Source of the DNA: an uncultured Saprospiraceae bacterium
GTDB lineage: Bacteria; Bacteroidota; Bacteroidia; Chitinophagales; Saprospiraceae
Assembly: GCA_937959275.1 (NCBI GenBank)
Contig: CALGLU010000081.1
Coordinates: forward strand, 21,731-85,730
Reading direction: 5' to 3'
Length of the DNA: 64,000 nt
Positions 63,863 through 64,000 of this stretch are shown piece by piece. The notes under the pieces are model-generated. The model saw nothing but the letters and a program-made list of their open reading frames with translations, had not been told where the DNA came from and made no database searches. The stretch's first letter is position 1; each line of letters begins with the position of its first letter. The position numbers were made by a program, and so were the translations under genes.

Positions 63863-64000
63863 ATGAGTCCCCGCAATTATACCTAAGTGCATTATAGCTG
63901 CACGCTACTTTTGATATTGGGTTAAAATAACTCAAAATGAATATCTTAAAATTTATCGAGAATTTCCCTGACGAGACAAGTTGTAGACAGCATTTTAAGA
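63863..64000 (+). mobile_element. Left end of an IS1595-like insertion sequence (runs off the window)
   Basis: The element boundary lies at or near 63863, where the kinase frame breaks. The left 74 bases are non-coding; then the transposase starts. I cannot see the right end, so the terminal inverted repeat and the target duplication cannot be verified. Confidence 0.75.
63937..64000 (+). CDS. IS1595 family transposase, N-terminus (partial)
   Basis: The 21 visible residues start MNILKFIENFPDETSCRQHF, which matches the N-terminus of IS1595-family transposases (before the zinc-ribbon of the ISXO2 type). The gene continues beyond the window. The short stretch limits certainty, but its position just after the break in the kinase gene supports the call. 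Confidence 0.75.
   Translation, partial: MNILKFIENFPDETSCRQHFK

Overview
The window reads as chromosomal DNA from a member of the Bacteroidota, most likely a Saprospiria-like lineage (the phylum is well supported, the class is inference). The evidence is a type IX secretion (T9SS) sorting domain, a receptor with a CarboxypepD_reg-like N-terminus, a DUF5916 protein, a DUF5522 miniprotein, an ABC permease fused to an M1 peptidase, a LytS-type kinase, several -7 boxes of the Bacteroidota form TAnnTTTG, and AT-rich spacers carrying short hairpin repeats. No rRNA, tRNA or CRISPR array was found.

Layout. 1-1.4 kb: 3' end of a DUF5916 gene. 1.7-8.7 kb: an Anbu (proteasome-like) locus, with Anbu, an alpha-E protein and a circularly permuted ATP-grasp ligase on the minus strand, divergent from a transglutaminase-DUF2126 fusion. 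9.3-13 kb: a TonB-dependent receptor fused to a TSP3 segment, an Ala/Lys-rich helix and an OmpA peptidoglycan-binding domain. 13.4-17.9 kb: a PSD1/DUF1553 cytochrome c protein overlapping a DUF1501 protein. 18-27.4 kb: two acyl-CoA dehydrogenases, a TetR regulator, a thiolase-like/enoyl-CoA hydratase fusion, an acyl-CoA ligase and a serine hydrolase lipoprotein. 27.8-34.7 kb: a subtilase, a Thr/Ser dehydratase with a di-heme peroxidase, a lipoprotein and a beta-barrel protein.

34.8-51.3 kb: a haloalkane dehalogenase-like hydrolase, an MBL hydrolase, a quinone oxidoreductase, two SDRs, a second acyl-CoA ligase, a nitronate monooxygenase-like protein, an ACAD10/11-like dehydrogenase, a MaoC hydratase, a PaaG-like isomerase, a histidine phosphatase, a T9SS metallopeptidase-like protein, a small DUF5522 gene and a tandem pair of acyl-CoA dehydrogenases. 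Together with 18-26 kb this is an acyl-CoA catabolic island: ligases activate an acid, several dehydrogenases oxidise it, a MaoC/crotonase set hydrates or isomerises it, SDRs oxidise the hydroxyl, and a thiolase-like fusion without the usual nucleophilic Cys may act late. The substrate cannot be read from the sequence.

51.4-64 kb: a small barrel protein, MsrA, a secreted protein with five exact BPTI/Kunitz domains, a DEAH helicase, a DUF3592 protein, a GMC dehydrogenase with its subunit 3, an ABC-M1 fusion with its ATPase, and a LytS-type kinase cut short by the left end of an IS1595-like element that runs off the window. The most unusual items are the five-Kunitz protein, the receptor-OmpA fusion, the thiolase-like/hydratase fusion and the interrupted sensor gene.
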